A stretch of 64,000 nt of DNA from Pseudomonas extremorientalis. Lineage in GTDB: Bacteria; Pseudomonadota; Gammaproteobacteria; Pseudomonadales; Pseudomonadaceae. The notes below the pieces were generated by a model that did not search any database, was not told the DNA's origin, and was given only the letters and a program-made list of their open reading frames with translations. The stretch spans positions 1-64,000 of the forward strand of contig NZ_MDGK01000055.1 of NCBI RefSeq assembly GCF_001870465.1. Direction: 5' to 3'. The position numbers were made by a program, and so were the translations under genes. Positions 1 through 8,776 of the stretch are shown here, piece after piece (position 1 is the first letter of the stretch; each line of letters begins with the position of its first letter).

Positions 1-2
1 AT

Positions 3-320
3 TCCGGCCAGCGTGTTTGACGGGGCGCCTAAGATCAAAATCAAAAGCAAAGCGCGGCGGCCGAATAGCCGACCGAATCGTTGAAGCGTACGCGCTCCCC
101 TGTAGGAGCAGGGCTTGCCCGCGAAGGTCGTTAACCATAACGCGGGAAGCCAGGATAAACGCGGCGCGCTCACTGGTTCTAGGGCTGCTTCGCAGCCCAA
201 CGCGGGGCAAGCCCGCTCGCCACAGTAAGTCGGTTACACAGAACAAAAAACGTATCTACGATGCGCAGCGAGTCGCTCTTGCTTTTGATCTTCGGCGCCC
301 CGTCAAACACGCTGGCCGAA
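3..320. repeat. Head-to-head inverted copies of a dispersed repeat
   Basis: Positions 3-52 are nearly the reverse complement of 275-320. Both arms share the gccagcgtgtttgacggggc core followed by a stretch rich in atcaaaa/gcaaa. The left arm is cut by the window edge, so it is probably the start of a second full copy running out of the window in the opposite orientation. Between the arms lie two REP-like hairpins. No transposase or coding gene is visible. Confidence 0.75.
100..224. repeat. REP-like pair
   Basis: A short element containing gtaggagcagggcttgcccg (about 102-121) is followed by a longer hairpin (181-224) containing ctgcttcgcagc and ggcaagcccgctcgccaca. The second is nearly identical to the elements at 37,503-37,640, so it belongs to the same REP family. 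Confidence 0.7.
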
Positions 321-452
321 CGCAGGCTTGAGGGAACACCGAGCCTAGGCGAGGTGCCGAGTGTTGGGGCGAAGGCCTTTTGGTTACTTTTGGGCCTTTC
401 CAAAAGTGACCCGCCGTAAGGGCGGAACCCTAAGCCGCCGTTACATAAAAAA
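276..452. repeat. Pseudomonas dispersed intergenic repeat, right copy
   Basis: The block continues from the right inverted arm through accgagcctaggcgagg, then ttttggttacttttgggc, then aaaagtgacccgccgtaagg. The last part folds back on the tttggttactttt part. I recall this combination as a common intergenic repeat in fluorescent pseudomonads, but did not confirm this by search. It lies downstream of hptB and ends about 15 bases before its stop codon. No gene is supported in 1-467. Confidence 0.65.
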
Positions 453-467
453 CGGATATGTACTCAA

Positions 468-815
468 TCACATCTGAAACCGCTGCCGCTCCGACTCATA
501 CAACGGCTTCACCAACGCAAACTCCCGATCAATCTGATCCACCAACTCCCCCAGATCCCCAACCACAGGCCCAACGGACTCAACCTCCAACCGCTGACAC
601 AACTGCGCCAACCTCACCGCCCCAAGGTTCCCACTGCTGCCCTTGAAACTATGCGCAATCCGCCCCAACGCCTTCGCATCATCCCTGGCCTTGCGCAGCG
701 CTTCGACGCGCTTCTGGGAATCATCAAGAAAGGTATCAAGCAACTTGGGATACTCGCCTTCCATGACTTCCTGCAAACCCGACAGCACCTCCGGGTCCAG
801 ATGTAGATCAACCAC
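468..815 (-). CDS. hptB: HptB histidine phosphotransfer protein
   Basis: A 115-residue stand-alone Hpt domain. The phosphorylatable histidine is H55, in the motif AHSFKGSSGN. The start codon is GTG, chosen because an AGGAG ribosome site lies just upstream and the length fits HptB. In Pseudomonas, HptB relays phosphate from orphan hybrid kinases such as RetS and PA1611 to the response regulator HsbR. HsbR is encoded directly upstream, in the order hsbA-hsbR-hptB. Its location at the 3' end of the fliEFGHIJ run ties the relay to flagellar control. The only intergenic sequence downstream is repeats. Confidence 0.92.
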   Translation of the reverse strand: MVDLHLDPEVLSGLQEVMEGEYPKLLDTFLDDSQKRVEALRKARDDAKALGRIAHSFKGSSGNLGAVRLAQLCQRLEVESVGPVVGDLGELVDQIDREFALVKPLYESERQRFQM

Positions 816-845
816 TTGCTCGCTCCTTGATCAAGAATCGGCGGA

Positions 846-2564
846 TTATGCCAGAGCCTCCCAGGAAAACTCCACGCAGACACTGCGCCCGCCATCCGAC
901 CAGCGTACATCGCTGCTCAATTGGCGCACCAGGCTCAAGCCCCGGCCGGACAGACGGTCGATATCCAACGGCCGCGCCAGCACCTGTTCCACATCGAAAC
1001 CGGGGCCGCTGTCCTCGACGCGCAGGGTCATCCTGCCACCCGCCTCCGTCGGTACCACCTGCACATGCACCCGTATATAGCCGCTGTTGAGTTGTGCCAG
1101 GCGGTCATTACGCAGACGGTAATACTCGGCAAACCCCTGGGCGTCACGCTTGAGCCGTGAATCCAGGCCCAGCACGCCATGCTCCAGCGCATTGGAATAC
1201 AGCTCCGCCATCACGCTGTACAGCGCCCCGCTCTGCTCGCGCAGGCCGTGGATCTCCAGCAGCAGTTGCAGCAGGTACGGCAATGGGTTGTAACGCTTCA
1301 AGGTCTCTGCACGGAATTCGAAACTCACCGACCAATCCAGCGGACAAGACTGCCCACTGTCGGCATACAACGGTCCGCTCGCACGCAGTTGCTGGTCGAC
1401 TTGCAGGGTGATCTCCACCATGCTCACGTCATCCCGCGCTTTGCCTCGGAAGGCCGCCAGCGCCTGTTCGATATCTTCAAACAGCCGATCAGGCTCGCGG
1501 TTGGCGGCGAACACCTGCTGCAAACGTTCAGCGCCAAACAGCTGCTCATTGGCGTCAGCGGTATCCAGCACGCCATCGGACAACAGGAACACCCGGTCAC
1601 CCAGGGCCATGGGCCAGACCTCGGTGCGATCATCAAAGGCTTGCGCCGACAGCACACCCAACGGCAAATGCCGCGACTCCAGTGGCGTGCGTTTACCCGT
1701 GGCGATTTCATGCACATAGCCTTCGGGCATGCCGCCGTTCCACACCTCCACCACCCGCCGCTGCGTGCTCAGGCACAACAGGGTGGCGCAGCAGAACATG
1801 TCCACCGGCAGGATGCGCTTGAGCTTGGCGTTCATCTCCCGCAGGGTCTGTGCCAGGCCGTAGCCCTTGGCGGTCATGCCGTAGAACACTTCTGCCAGGG
1901 GCATGGCGCCCACCGCCGCCGGCAGGCCATGGCCGGTGAAGTCACCGAGCAGCACGTGCATGTCGCCGGACGGGGTGTAGGCAGCCAACAGCAAATCACC
2001 GTTGAACAACGCGTAGGGCGATTGCAGGTAGCGAATATTCGGCGCGGCGTTGATACAACCGGAATGGGCAACCTTGTCGAACACCGCCTTGGCCACCCGC
2101 TGCTCATGCAGGAGGTAATCATGGTGTTTGGCGATCAGGTCGCGTTGCTGCAAGACCGTGGCCTGCAACCGACGCAGGCGGTCCATGGCATTGATCTTCG
2201 CCGCGAGAATCAGCTGGTTGTAGGGCTTGGGCAGGAAGTCATCACCACCGGCATCCAGGCACTGGGCCAGCGCTTCGCTCTCGCGCAGGGAGGTGAGGAA
2301 AATCAGCGGCACCAGCTCTTCACCCGCCAATTGCTTGATCCGACGCGCCGCCTCAAAACCGTCCATCACCGGCATCAGCGCATCCATCAACACCAACTGC
2401 GGTCTCTCACGGGTAAACACCGCGACCGCTTCAGCACCGTTGGTGGCCGTGAGCACCTGGTGGCCCTGGCGTCGGATGATGGTCGACAGCAACAGCAGGT
2501 CGGCGGCGCTGTCTTCGGCGATCAGGATCGTCAGCGGCTCAAGGACCGGGGCCAGGACGCTCAA
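846..2564 (-). CDS. hsbR: HsbR response regulator / phosphatase / anti-sigma kinase
   Basis: A 572-residue, three-domain protein. The N-terminal receiver (about 10-130) has phospho-acceptor D61 in the motif LVLMDALMP. A PP2C-type (RsbU/SpoIIE) phosphatase occupies about 170-390, and a C-terminal HATPase (RsbW-like) domain about 420-572 carries DSGPGF and GRGLSLV ATP-lid motifs. Known role: HsbR, phosphorylated through HptB, dephosphorylates or phosphorylates the anti-anti-sigma factor HsbA, which then partners with FlgM or the diguanylate cyclase HsbD. Translation starts at TTG. This TTG overlaps the hsbA stop codon (TTGA), so translation is probably coupled. Confidence 0.93.
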   Translation of the reverse strand: MSVLAPVLEPLTILIAEDSAADLLLLSTIIRRQGHQVLTATNGAEAVAVFTRERPQLVLMDALMPVMDGFEAARRIKQLAGEELVPLIFLTSLRESEALAQCLDAGGDDFLPKPYNQLILAAKINAMDRLRRLQATVLQQRDLIAKHHDYLLHEQRVAKAVFDKVAHSGCINAAPNIRYLQSPYALFNGDLLLAAYTPSGDMHVLLGDFTGHGLPAAVGAMPLAEVFYGMTAKGYGLAQTLREMNAKLKRILPVDMFCCATLLCLSTQRRVVEVWNGGMPEGYVHEIATGKRTPLESRHLPLGVLSAQAFDDRTEVWPMALGDRVFLLSDGVLDTADANEQLFGAERLQQVFAANREPDRLFEDIEQALAAFRGKARDDVSMVEITLQVDQQLRASGPLYADSGQSCPLDWSVSFEFRAETLKRYNPLPYLLQLLLEIHGLREQSGALYSVMAELYSNALEHGVLGLDSRLKRDAQGFAEYYRLRNDRLAQLNSGYIRVHVQVVPTEAGGRMTLRVEDSGPGFDVEQVLARPLDIDRLSGRGLSLVRQLSSDVRWSDGGRSVCVEFSWEALA

Positions 2565-2863
2565 CTGATGTCGAACAGTTTGTCGAAGTTGGAGATACCG
2601 AGGATCTTGCGCACATCCGAATTGCTGTTGATCACCCGGATATCGGCGTCATCGCCGGCATGATCGCGCAGCAGCAACAGCATGCCGAGGGCGGAGCTGT
2701 CGAGGTAGGTCGTCTCTTTCAAGTCCACGACGTAGGTAGTGGGCACCTTGTAGAAACGCTCGTAAGCGTCACGAAACGCTTGATGGCTGCCGAAATCAAA
2801 CCGGCCCTTGACCGCGATCGTCAACTTATTCCCATCCAGGGATACTTCTGACTCGACTGACAT
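2561..2863 (-). CDS. hsbA: HsbA anti-anti-sigma factor (STAS domain)
   Basis: A 100-residue STAS-domain protein. The conserved phosphorylation region reads TTYLDSSALGMLLLL, with candidate serines S56 and S57. In P. aeruginosa the unphosphorylated form binds the anti-sigma factor FlgM and promotes swimming, while the phosphorylated form favours HsbD and c-di-GMP production. It follows fliJ after a short gap and overlaps hsbR at its stop codon. Start, length and context all fit. Confidence 0.92.
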   Translation of the reverse strand: MSVESEVSLDGNKLTIAVKGRFDFGSHQAFRDAYERFYKVPTTYVVDLKETTYLDSSALGMLLLLRDHAGDDADIRVINSNSDVRKILGISNFDKLFDIS

Positions 2864-2928
2864 GTGACTGCTTCCTTGTCATTGGCAATGACACAAGGTT
2901 TAGCAGGTGCAGGGGATGTGGGCAACCT

Positions 2929-3378
2929 TCAATAGACGTCTTTGCGCGGCAAGCGCTGGGACAGCTCATCGAGCAGCTTCTGCTCGCGCTTGTCTTCAAG
3001 CGCCCGCGCTTCGTCGATATAGCGCTGCACCAGCTTGCGCAGACCTTCGACCCGGGCAAACGCGGCCTGCCAGCTCTCACGCGCCTTGTCGAGGTTGTTC
3101 TGGTGCCACGCCAGGCTTTGGCGCTGCTGGCCGACGGCGGTTTCCAACTGGTTGAGAAAGCCCTGGTAACCCATCAGCCATTGGCCGGACACGCCCTTGC
3201 TGCCGCGCTCGATCCATTGCTGCTGGTACTCGCCGCGAAAACGCTCCAGGTCGCCCAGCTTGCTTTCCGCCAGGCGGACTTGCCCCTGGAAGTAACCCAG
3301 GCGCTGCACGGCGGTTTTCTCGGCCTTTTCGGCCATGTCCACCACCGGAGCCAGGCGCGCGGCGCGGCTGTTGGCCAT
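2929..3378 (-). CDS. fliJ: FliJ flagellar export chaperone
   Basis: 149 residues, strongly charged and helical, rich in Glu, Gln, Arg and Leu, as expected for the antiparallel coiled coil of FliJ. FliJ sits in the centre of the FliI hexamer and escorts export chaperones to FlhA. The start ATG is 3 bases after the fliI stop. FliJ sequences are poorly conserved, so the call rests mainly on length, coiled-coil character and position after fliI. Confidence 0.9.
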   Translation of the reverse strand: MANSRAARLAPVVDMAEKAEKTAVQRLGYFQGQVRLAESKLGDLERFRGEYQQQWIERGSKGVSGQWLMGYQGFLNQLETAVGQQRQSLAWHQNNLDKARESWQAAFARVEGLRKLVQRYIDEARALEDKREQKLLDELSQRLPRKDVY

Positions 3379-3381
3379 GGC

Positions 3382-4740
3382 TTAGCCGCCCGGCGCCGGG
3401 GCGAAGATCGACTGCAGGTGCGCTTCGCTTTCGCCCATGCTGATCTTGTCGTTGAGGCCCTGGCGCAGGTACGTCACCAACTGCGGTTGCAGGGCGATGG
3501 CCAGGTCGGTGTCGCGATCACCGCCCGCCACGTAGGCACCGACGCTGATCAAGTCGCGGCTCTGCTGGTAGCGCGACCACAGCTGCTTGAACTGTTGCGC
3601 CCGGGCCATGTGTTCCGGCGTAACCACCGCTGGCATCACCCGGCTGATGGACGCTTCGATGTCGATGGCCGGGTAGTGCCCTTCTTCCGCCAGGCGCCGT
3701 GACAGCACAATGTGGCCGTCGAGCACGCCCCGCGCCGAGTCGGCAATCGGGTCCTGCTGGTCATCGCCTTCGGACAATACCGTGTAGAACGCGGTGATCG
3801 AGCCACCACCGGCCTCGGCGTTACCGGCGCGCTCCACCAGCTTGGGCAGTTTGGCGAACACCGACGGCGGGTAACCCTTGGTCGCCGGCGGTTCGCCGAT
3901 GGCCAGGGCGATTTCCCGCTGGGCCTGGGCGAAACGCGTGAGCGAATCCATCAGCAACAGGACGTTCTTGCCCTTGTCGCGGAAATATTCGGCGATGCGC
4001 GTGCAGTACATGGCGGCGCGCAACCGCATCAGCGGCGCATCGTCGGCTGGGGAGGCAACCACCACCGAGCGCTTGAGACCTTCTTCGCCGAGACTGTGCT
4101 CGATGAATTCCTTCACCTCGCGGCCCCGTTCGCCGATCAGCCCGACCACGATGATGTCGGCCTCGGTAAAGCGCGTCATCATGCCCAGCAACACCGATTT
4201 ACCCACGCCGGTACCGGCGAACAGGCCCAGACGCTGGCCACGACCGACCGTCAATAATCCGTTGATGCTGCGAATGCCAACGTCCAGCGGCACGCTGATG
4301 GGGTTGCGGTTGAGCGGGTTGATAGTGGGACCGTCCATCGGCACCCAGTCCTCGGCCTTCATGCCGCCCTTGCCGTCCAGCGCACGACCGGCGCCGTCGA
4401 GTACGCGACCGAGCATGCTCATGCCCATCGGCAGGCGGCCGGTGTCGGCCAACGGCACCACGCGGGCACCAGGGGCAATGCCCGCCAGGCTGCCCACGGG
4501 CATCAGGAAAATCTTGCTACCGGAAAAGCCCATCACTTCGGCTTCGACCTGCACCGGGTGGTAGCTGTCGTCGTTGATCACCATGCAGCGGCTGCCCATG
4601 GCGGCGCGCAGGCCTTCGGCCTCAAGGGTCAGGCCGACCATGCGCAGCAGGCGTCCTTCGAGGATCGGCTGGCCGGGCAACTCCGTGGCCTCGGCGTAAC
4701 CGGCCAGGCGCTTGGCGAAGCTGGTGCGGTCAAGGCGCAT
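3382..4740 (-). CDS. fliI: FliI flagellum-specific export ATPase
   Basis: 452 residues, an F1-beta-like ATPase. Walker A is GLFAGTGVGKSVLL and Walker B is in NVLLLMDSLTRFAQAQREIA. The export-ATPase signature around GEPPATKGYPPSVF is also present. It energises loading of rod, hook and filament subunits into the flagellar type III export gate together with FliH and FliJ. Its start overlaps the fliH 3' end by 11 bases, indicating coupling. Confidence 0.97.
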   Translation of the reverse strand: MRLDRTSFAKRLAGYAEATELPGQPILEGRLLRMVGLTLEAEGLRAAMGSRCMVINDDSYHPVQVEAEVMGFSGSKIFLMPVGSLAGIAPGARVVPLADTGRLPMGMSMLGRVLDGAGRALDGKGGMKAEDWVPMDGPTINPLNRNPISVPLDVGIRSINGLLTVGRGQRLGLFAGTGVGKSVLLGMMTRFTEADIIVVGLIGERGREVKEFIEHSLGEEGLKRSVVVASPADDAPLMRLRAAMYCTRIAEYFRDKGKNVLLLMDSLTRFAQAQREIALAIGEPPATKGYPPSVFAKLPKLVERAGNAEAGGGSITAFYTVLSEGDDQQDPIADSARGVLDGHIVLSRRLAEEGHYPAIDIEASISRVMPAVVTPEHMARAQQFKQLWSRYQQSRDLISVGAYVAGGDRDTDLAIALQPQLVTYLRQGLNDKISMGESEAHLQSIFAPAPGG

Positions 4741-5494
4741 CGACGGCGTCCAGGTCCACGCTCAGATCAGGCTCGGCCGGGTGCAGGGCCTGTTCGTGGA
4801 GCTGATCAAACAGCTTGGCCATGATCTGGCTGATGCGGGTCTCCACCGTGGCATCGATGCGACTGTGTTCGGTTTCGACGCGGCAACCACCGGGCTGCAA
4901 CGATGCGTCTTCGACGATGCGCCAGGTTTCTTCATGACGCTCGCGCAGGGCCTTGACCTGTTCGAAATCCTGCGGGTTGATGTACAGCCGCACGTTGCCG
5001 ACGCCCAGGGGCAGCAGCTTGAGGGCTTCGCGCATCACGCTTTCGATATGACTGGAATCCAGCGCCAATTCGCGCTGGATCACCTGGCGGGCGATGTGCT
5101 GTACCAGGTCGACCATGGCCTTTTCGATCTGCGAATCCTGCTCGGCGATGGGGTCGAACAGCGTGCCCATCAAGCGTTCCAGGCTGGCCAGCTTGACGCT
5201 CAGGGCCTCTTCGGCCTCCTGGCGCACCTTGAGGGTGGTGCTGCGAAAACCGTCTTTTTCACCCGCCGCGAAGCCTTCGTTGTAGGCCTCCTGGCGGATG
5301 GCTTCCAGTTCTTCCAGGGTCAGTGGCTGGACTTCATCCAGCGGCACTTCTTCCATTTCCACCGGAGGTTCTTCGACCGGTTCCGGCTCGGGTTCGGGCA
5401 CATGCGGGTCGAAGCTGGGCAACGACCAGATGTCGAACCCACCGACGTCCCGTGCGCGAATCAGATCGCTGGGCGCCTCATCTTTGTTCGACAT
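4730..5494 (-). CDS. fliH: FliH negative regulator of export ATPase
   Basis: 254 residues. A Pro/Glu-rich N-terminal third (repeated EPEP/EEPP segments at about 33-50) precedes a predicted coiled coil and the conserved C-terminal domain that resembles the V/F-ATPase stator. FliH binds FliI and tethers it to the C ring through FliN. It lies 10 bases after fliG and overlaps fliI. The acidic proline-rich stretch is the most variable part of the protein. Confidence 0.95.
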   Translation of the reverse strand: MSNKDEAPSDLIRARDVGGFDIWSLPSFDPHVPEPEPEPVEEPPVEMEEVPLDEVQPLTLEELEAIRQEAYNEGFAAGEKDGFRSTTLKVRQEAEEALSVKLASLERLMGTLFDPIAEQDSQIEKAMVDLVQHIARQVIQRELALDSSHIESVMREALKLLPLGVGNVRLYINPQDFEQVKALRERHEETWRIVEDASLQPGGCRVETEHSRIDATVETRISQIMAKLFDQLHEQALHPAEPDLSVDLDAVDAP

Positions 5495-5504
5495 GGGAAG
5501 CGCC

Positions 5505-6524
5505 TTAGATCATTTCTTCGCCGCCCTTCCCGCCGAGAACGATTTCTCCGGCTTCGGCCATACGGCGGGCAATGGTGAGGATTTCTTTCTGCGCGGTTTC
5601 CACGTCGCTGACGCGTACCGGGCCCTTGGCTTCCAGGTCGTCGCGCAACAGTTCCGAGGCACGCTTGGACATGTTCTTGAAGATCTTCTCTTTGACGTTT
5701 TCGTCCGAACCCTTGAGGGCCAGCACCAGCACGTCCGAGGACACTTCGCGCAGCAACGCCTGGATGCCGCGGTCGTCGACATCGGAGAGGTTGTTGAACA
5801 CGAACATGAGGTCTTCGATCTGGCCGGACAGGGTGTCGTCGATCTCGCGGATCGAGTCCATCAACTGGCCTTCGACCGAGCTGTCGAGGAAGTTCATGAT
5901 GTCTGCCGCACGCTTGATACCACCCAGGGTGGTGCGCGAGGCGTTCGAGTTGCCGGAGAACTGCTTCTCCAGAATCGTGTTGAGTTCTTTCAGCGCCGCC
6001 GGCTGCACGGTGTTCAGCGACGACACGCGCAGGATGATGTCCAGGCGCACTTTATGGTCGAAGTGGCCGAGCACTTCACCGGCCTGGTCGGGGTCGAGAT
6101 ACGCCACCACGATCGCCTGGATCTGCGGGTGTTCGTAGCGGATCACGTCGGCGACGGCACGCGGCTCCATCCATTTCAGGCTGTCGAGGCCGCTGGTGTT
6201 ACCACCGAGCAGGATGCGGTCGATCAGGCCGTTGGCCTTGTCTTCGCCCAGGGCCGAGGTGAGCATCTTGCGGATGTAGCTGTCGGAGCCGACGCCCAGG
6301 CTGGTCTGGTCGCCGACGATCTCGACGAACTCGCTCATCACCTGCTCGACCTGCTCGCGGTGCACATTGCGCATCTGCGCCATGGCCACGCCCACCCGTT
6401 GAACCTCTTTGGGCCCCATGTGGCGCAGCACTTGGGCGGCGTCGGTTTCACCCAGGGACAGCAGCAGGACTGCGGCTTTGTCGACCTTGGTGAGCTTGGC
6501 AACAGCGGCTCGATTATCACTCAT
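5505..6524 (-). CDS. fliG: FliG rotor switch protein
   Basis: 339 residues, the normal FliG length. The middle domain carries the FliM-binding EHPQ motif (YEHPQIQAIVV), and the C-terminal torque helix region follows GIQALLREV. FliG couples stator force to the MS ring and sets rotation direction. It overlaps the 3' end of fliF by 8 bases, as in most fliFG operons. Confidence 0.97.
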   Translation of the reverse strand: MSDNRAAVAKLTKVDKAAVLLLSLGETDAAQVLRHMGPKEVQRVGVAMAQMRNVHREQVEQVMSEFVEIVGDQTSLGVGSDSYIRKMLTSALGEDKANGLIDRILLGGNTSGLDSLKWMEPRAVADVIRYEHPQIQAIVVAYLDPDQAGEVLGHFDHKVRLDIILRVSSLNTVQPAALKELNTILEKQFSGNSNASRTTLGGIKRAADIMNFLDSSVEGQLMDSIREIDDTLSGQIEDLMFVFNNLSDVDDRGIQALLREVSSDVLVLALKGSDENVKEKIFKNMSKRASELLRDDLEAKGPVRVSDVETAQKEILTIARRMAEAGEIVLGGKGGEEMI

Positions 6525-8298
6525 CTGCGTTGATCCACTCTTTCACGACCTGGGCCACACGGCCCGGGTCTTCTGCCACCAGACTCTTGATTGCGTTCAG
6601 CTGAGCGTCGTAACCCTCGCTCGGGCTTGGCAACAGGATGCTTTGCGGGCCGCCGAGGCTGACGCGGTCGTTGGCCAGTTCGCCGTCCAGGCCGCCCATG
6701 CCACCCAACTCGACGTCGCTGCCACCATAGGCCGCCAGTTGTTTCTTGCCGTTGCCGGTGATGTTGTTGAGCACCGGGCGCAGCACGCCGAACACCAGCA
6801 CCAGGATGAACAACACACCCAGCACCTGCTTGACGATGTCCCAGAACCACGGCTGCGAGTAGAACGCCGGCTCGGCGATCACTTCGCCACGCTCGGCAGA
6901 GAACGGCATGTTGATCACGCTGACGCTGTCACCCCGGCTGGCGTCAAAACCGACGGCGTCCTGCACCAGGCGCGTGAAGCGCGCCAATTCGTCGGCGCTC
7001 CATGGGGCACGGGTAACGGCGCCATCGGCGGCATTGACCTTGACCTGGTCATCCACTACCACCGATACCGACAGGCGATTGACGCGGCCTTGTTGCTGCT
7101 TGGTATGGCTGATGGAACGGTCGAGTTCGAAGTTCTTGGTCGACTGGTTACGCTTGTCCGCCGGGTACGGCGCGAGCATCGGCTGCCCAGTGGCCGGGTC
7201 CATGATCTGTTGGCCATTGGCGTCCAGCAGCGGCTGGCCTGGCTGGATGGCGCCAGCGCTGGCCGTAGCGCCACCGGTGGTTTGCGGAGCCGAGGCCGGG
7301 GCCGGCGGCTGGTTGCTCAGGGCGCCCGGTACGCCTTGTGGCGGGCCGTTGGCAGCGGTGCGTTGTTCGCTGGTGGACTGCTCGCTGCGCAACGCCGGCT
7401 GGTCCGGGTTGAACTGCTCGGAGGTCGATTCGACGGCGCTGAAGTCCACATCGGCGGACACTTCCGCCTTGTAGCGGTCGTTGCCCAGCACCGGCTGCAG
7501 GATGTTGTGCACACGCTGGGTCAGCATGCTTTCCACACGGCGGCTGTAGTCGAACTGCTTGCCGGCCTGGGTCAGCACGGAGTTTTCCGCCTGGTCGGAC
7601 AGCAGGTTGCCCTTCTGGTCGACCACGGTGATTTGCGACTTGCTCAGCTCAGGCACGCTGGTGGCGACCAGGTTGACGATCGCGAGCACCTGGCCTGGCT
7701 CCAGGGAGCGGCCGGCGAACAGTTCCACCAATACCGAGGCACTGGGCTTGCGTTCATCGCGCACAAACACCGAGCTTTTCGGAATGGCCAGGTGCACGCG
7801 GGCACCCTTGACGTTGTTCAGGCTGGAGATGGTGCGCGCCAGTTCGCCTTCCAGACCGCGACGGTAGCGGGTGGCTTCCATGAACTGGCTGGTGCCCAGG
7901 CCCTGGTCCTTGTCGAGGATTTCGAAACCGATATTGGCGTCGGACGGGGTAACGCCGGCCGCCGCGAGTTTCATGCGTGCACGGGCCACATCGTCGGCCT
8001 TGACCAGCAGCGCCCCGGAGTTGGGCTCCACGGTGTAGGCGATGTCGGCGGCGGCCAGGGTTTCCATGATCTGCTTGGAATCCATGCCCGCAAGGCTGCC
8101 GTACAGCGGCCGGTAATCCGGTTGCTGCGACCACAGCACCACGGCAAAACCAATCGCCACGCTCGCTGCCAGGCCGACCATCAGGCCCACCTGACGCAAC
8201 ATGGTCATTTCGGAGAGGTTTTCCAGGAACGACAGGCCAAACAGCGGCGGCTTGCCGTCTGCCTTGGCGGGTGCGTTGTCCACGACTGCTTCTGCCAT
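6517..8298 (-). CDS. fliF: FliF MS-ring protein
   Basis: 593 residues. A first transmembrane helix at about 37-56 (VGLMVGLAASVAIGFAVVLW) and a second near 485-505 (VLGVLFILVLVFGVL) flank a large periplasmic region. That region has the ring-building YscJ-like domain and a low-complexity Pro/Ala/Gln linker around 330-375. The cytoplasmic tail binds FliG. It is the structural base of the basal body. Residues after the second helix are rich in Gly and Asp. Confidence 0.97.
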   Translation of the reverse strand: MAEAVVDNAPAKADGKPPLFGLSFLENLSEMTMLRQVGLMVGLAASVAIGFAVVLWSQQPDYRPLYGSLAGMDSKQIMETLAAADIAYTVEPNSGALLVKADDVARARMKLAAAGVTPSDANIGFEILDKDQGLGTSQFMEATRYRRGLEGELARTISSLNNVKGARVHLAIPKSSVFVRDERKPSASVLVELFAGRSLEPGQVLAIVNLVATSVPELSKSQITVVDQKGNLLSDQAENSVLTQAGKQFDYSRRVESMLTQRVHNILQPVLGNDRYKAEVSADVDFSAVESTSEQFNPDQPALRSEQSTSEQRTAANGPPQGVPGALSNQPPAPASAPQTTGGATASAGAIQPGQPLLDANGQQIMDPATGQPMLAPYPADKRNQSTKNFELDRSISHTKQQQGRVNRLSVSVVVDDQVKVNAADGAVTRAPWSADELARFTRLVQDAVGFDASRGDSVSVINMPFSAERGEVIAEPAFYSQPWFWDIVKQVLGVLFILVLVFGVLRPVLNNITGNGKKQLAAYGGSDVELGGMGGLDGELANDRVSLGGPQSILLPSPSEGYDAQLNAIKSLVAEDPGRVAQVVKEWINADE

Positions 8299-8314
8299 GA
8301 CTTAAATCTCGTCC

Positions 8315-8644
8315 TTAAACCGGCATCTGCATGATGTCTTGGTAAGCCTGAACCAGCTTGTTACGCACCTGGGTCAACGCCTGGAACGACACACTGGCCT
8401 TTTGCGAGGCGACCATCACATCGGTGAGGTCCACGCCGCTTTTGCCGATCTCGAACGCGTTGGCCAATTGGCTGGAGGCTTGCTGGGTATCACTGACTTT
8501 GTTGATGGCCTGGCCGAGCATGTCGGCGAAGCTGCTTTGGCCCAATTCCGGCGCAGGCGCGACGGATTTCGGTTGAGCCATGGCATCCATTTGCATGGAG
8601 CGCATATCCAACATCAACCGATTGAACTCAATACCCTGGCTCAT
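8315..8644 (-). CDS. fliE: FliE MS-ring/rod junction protein
   Basis: 109 residues from MSQGIEFNRL. This ATG is preferred over the upstream in-frame ATG at 8692 because it has a GGAGAGA ribosome site and gives the usual FliE length. The conserved C-terminal region contains VMVASQKASVSFQALTQVRN. FliE joins the MS ring to the proximal rod and is exported early. It is the first gene of the fliEFGHIJ-hsbA-hsbR-hptB run and has its own sigma-54 promoter. Confidence 0.94.
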   Translation of the reverse strand: MSQGIEFNRLMLDMRSMQMDAMAQPKSVAPAPELGQSSFADMLGQAINKVSDTQQASSQLANAFEIGKSGVDLTDVMVASQKASVSFQALTQVRNKLVQAYQDIMQMPV

Positions 8645-8707
8645 GAACTTCTCTCTCCGACAACCCGCATGTTTTTTGACGCTACGCCGCAATTACTAGG
8701 TGAAGTA

Positions 8708-8722
8708 GCAACAAGGGTGCCA
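8708..8722 (-). promoter_or_regulatory. Sigma-54 promoter of fliE
   Basis: On the minus strand this reads TGGCAC-N5-TTGC, matching the -24/-12 consensus. It lies about 60 bases upstream of the fliE start. In Pseudomonas, fliE operon transcription requires RpoN with FleQ, which fits this site. Confidence 0.85.
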
Positions 8723-8776
8723 GCTCTGGTTCAACTCGTAAGAAAAGGCGACAAACCTTGTCCGCCTTGTTACCGA

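Noticed and set aside
6409..8334. A 641-codon plus-strand frame opposite fliF
   Set aside because: The translation is low-complexity, His/Gln/Val-rich, with no motif, and fliF on the other strand is certain.
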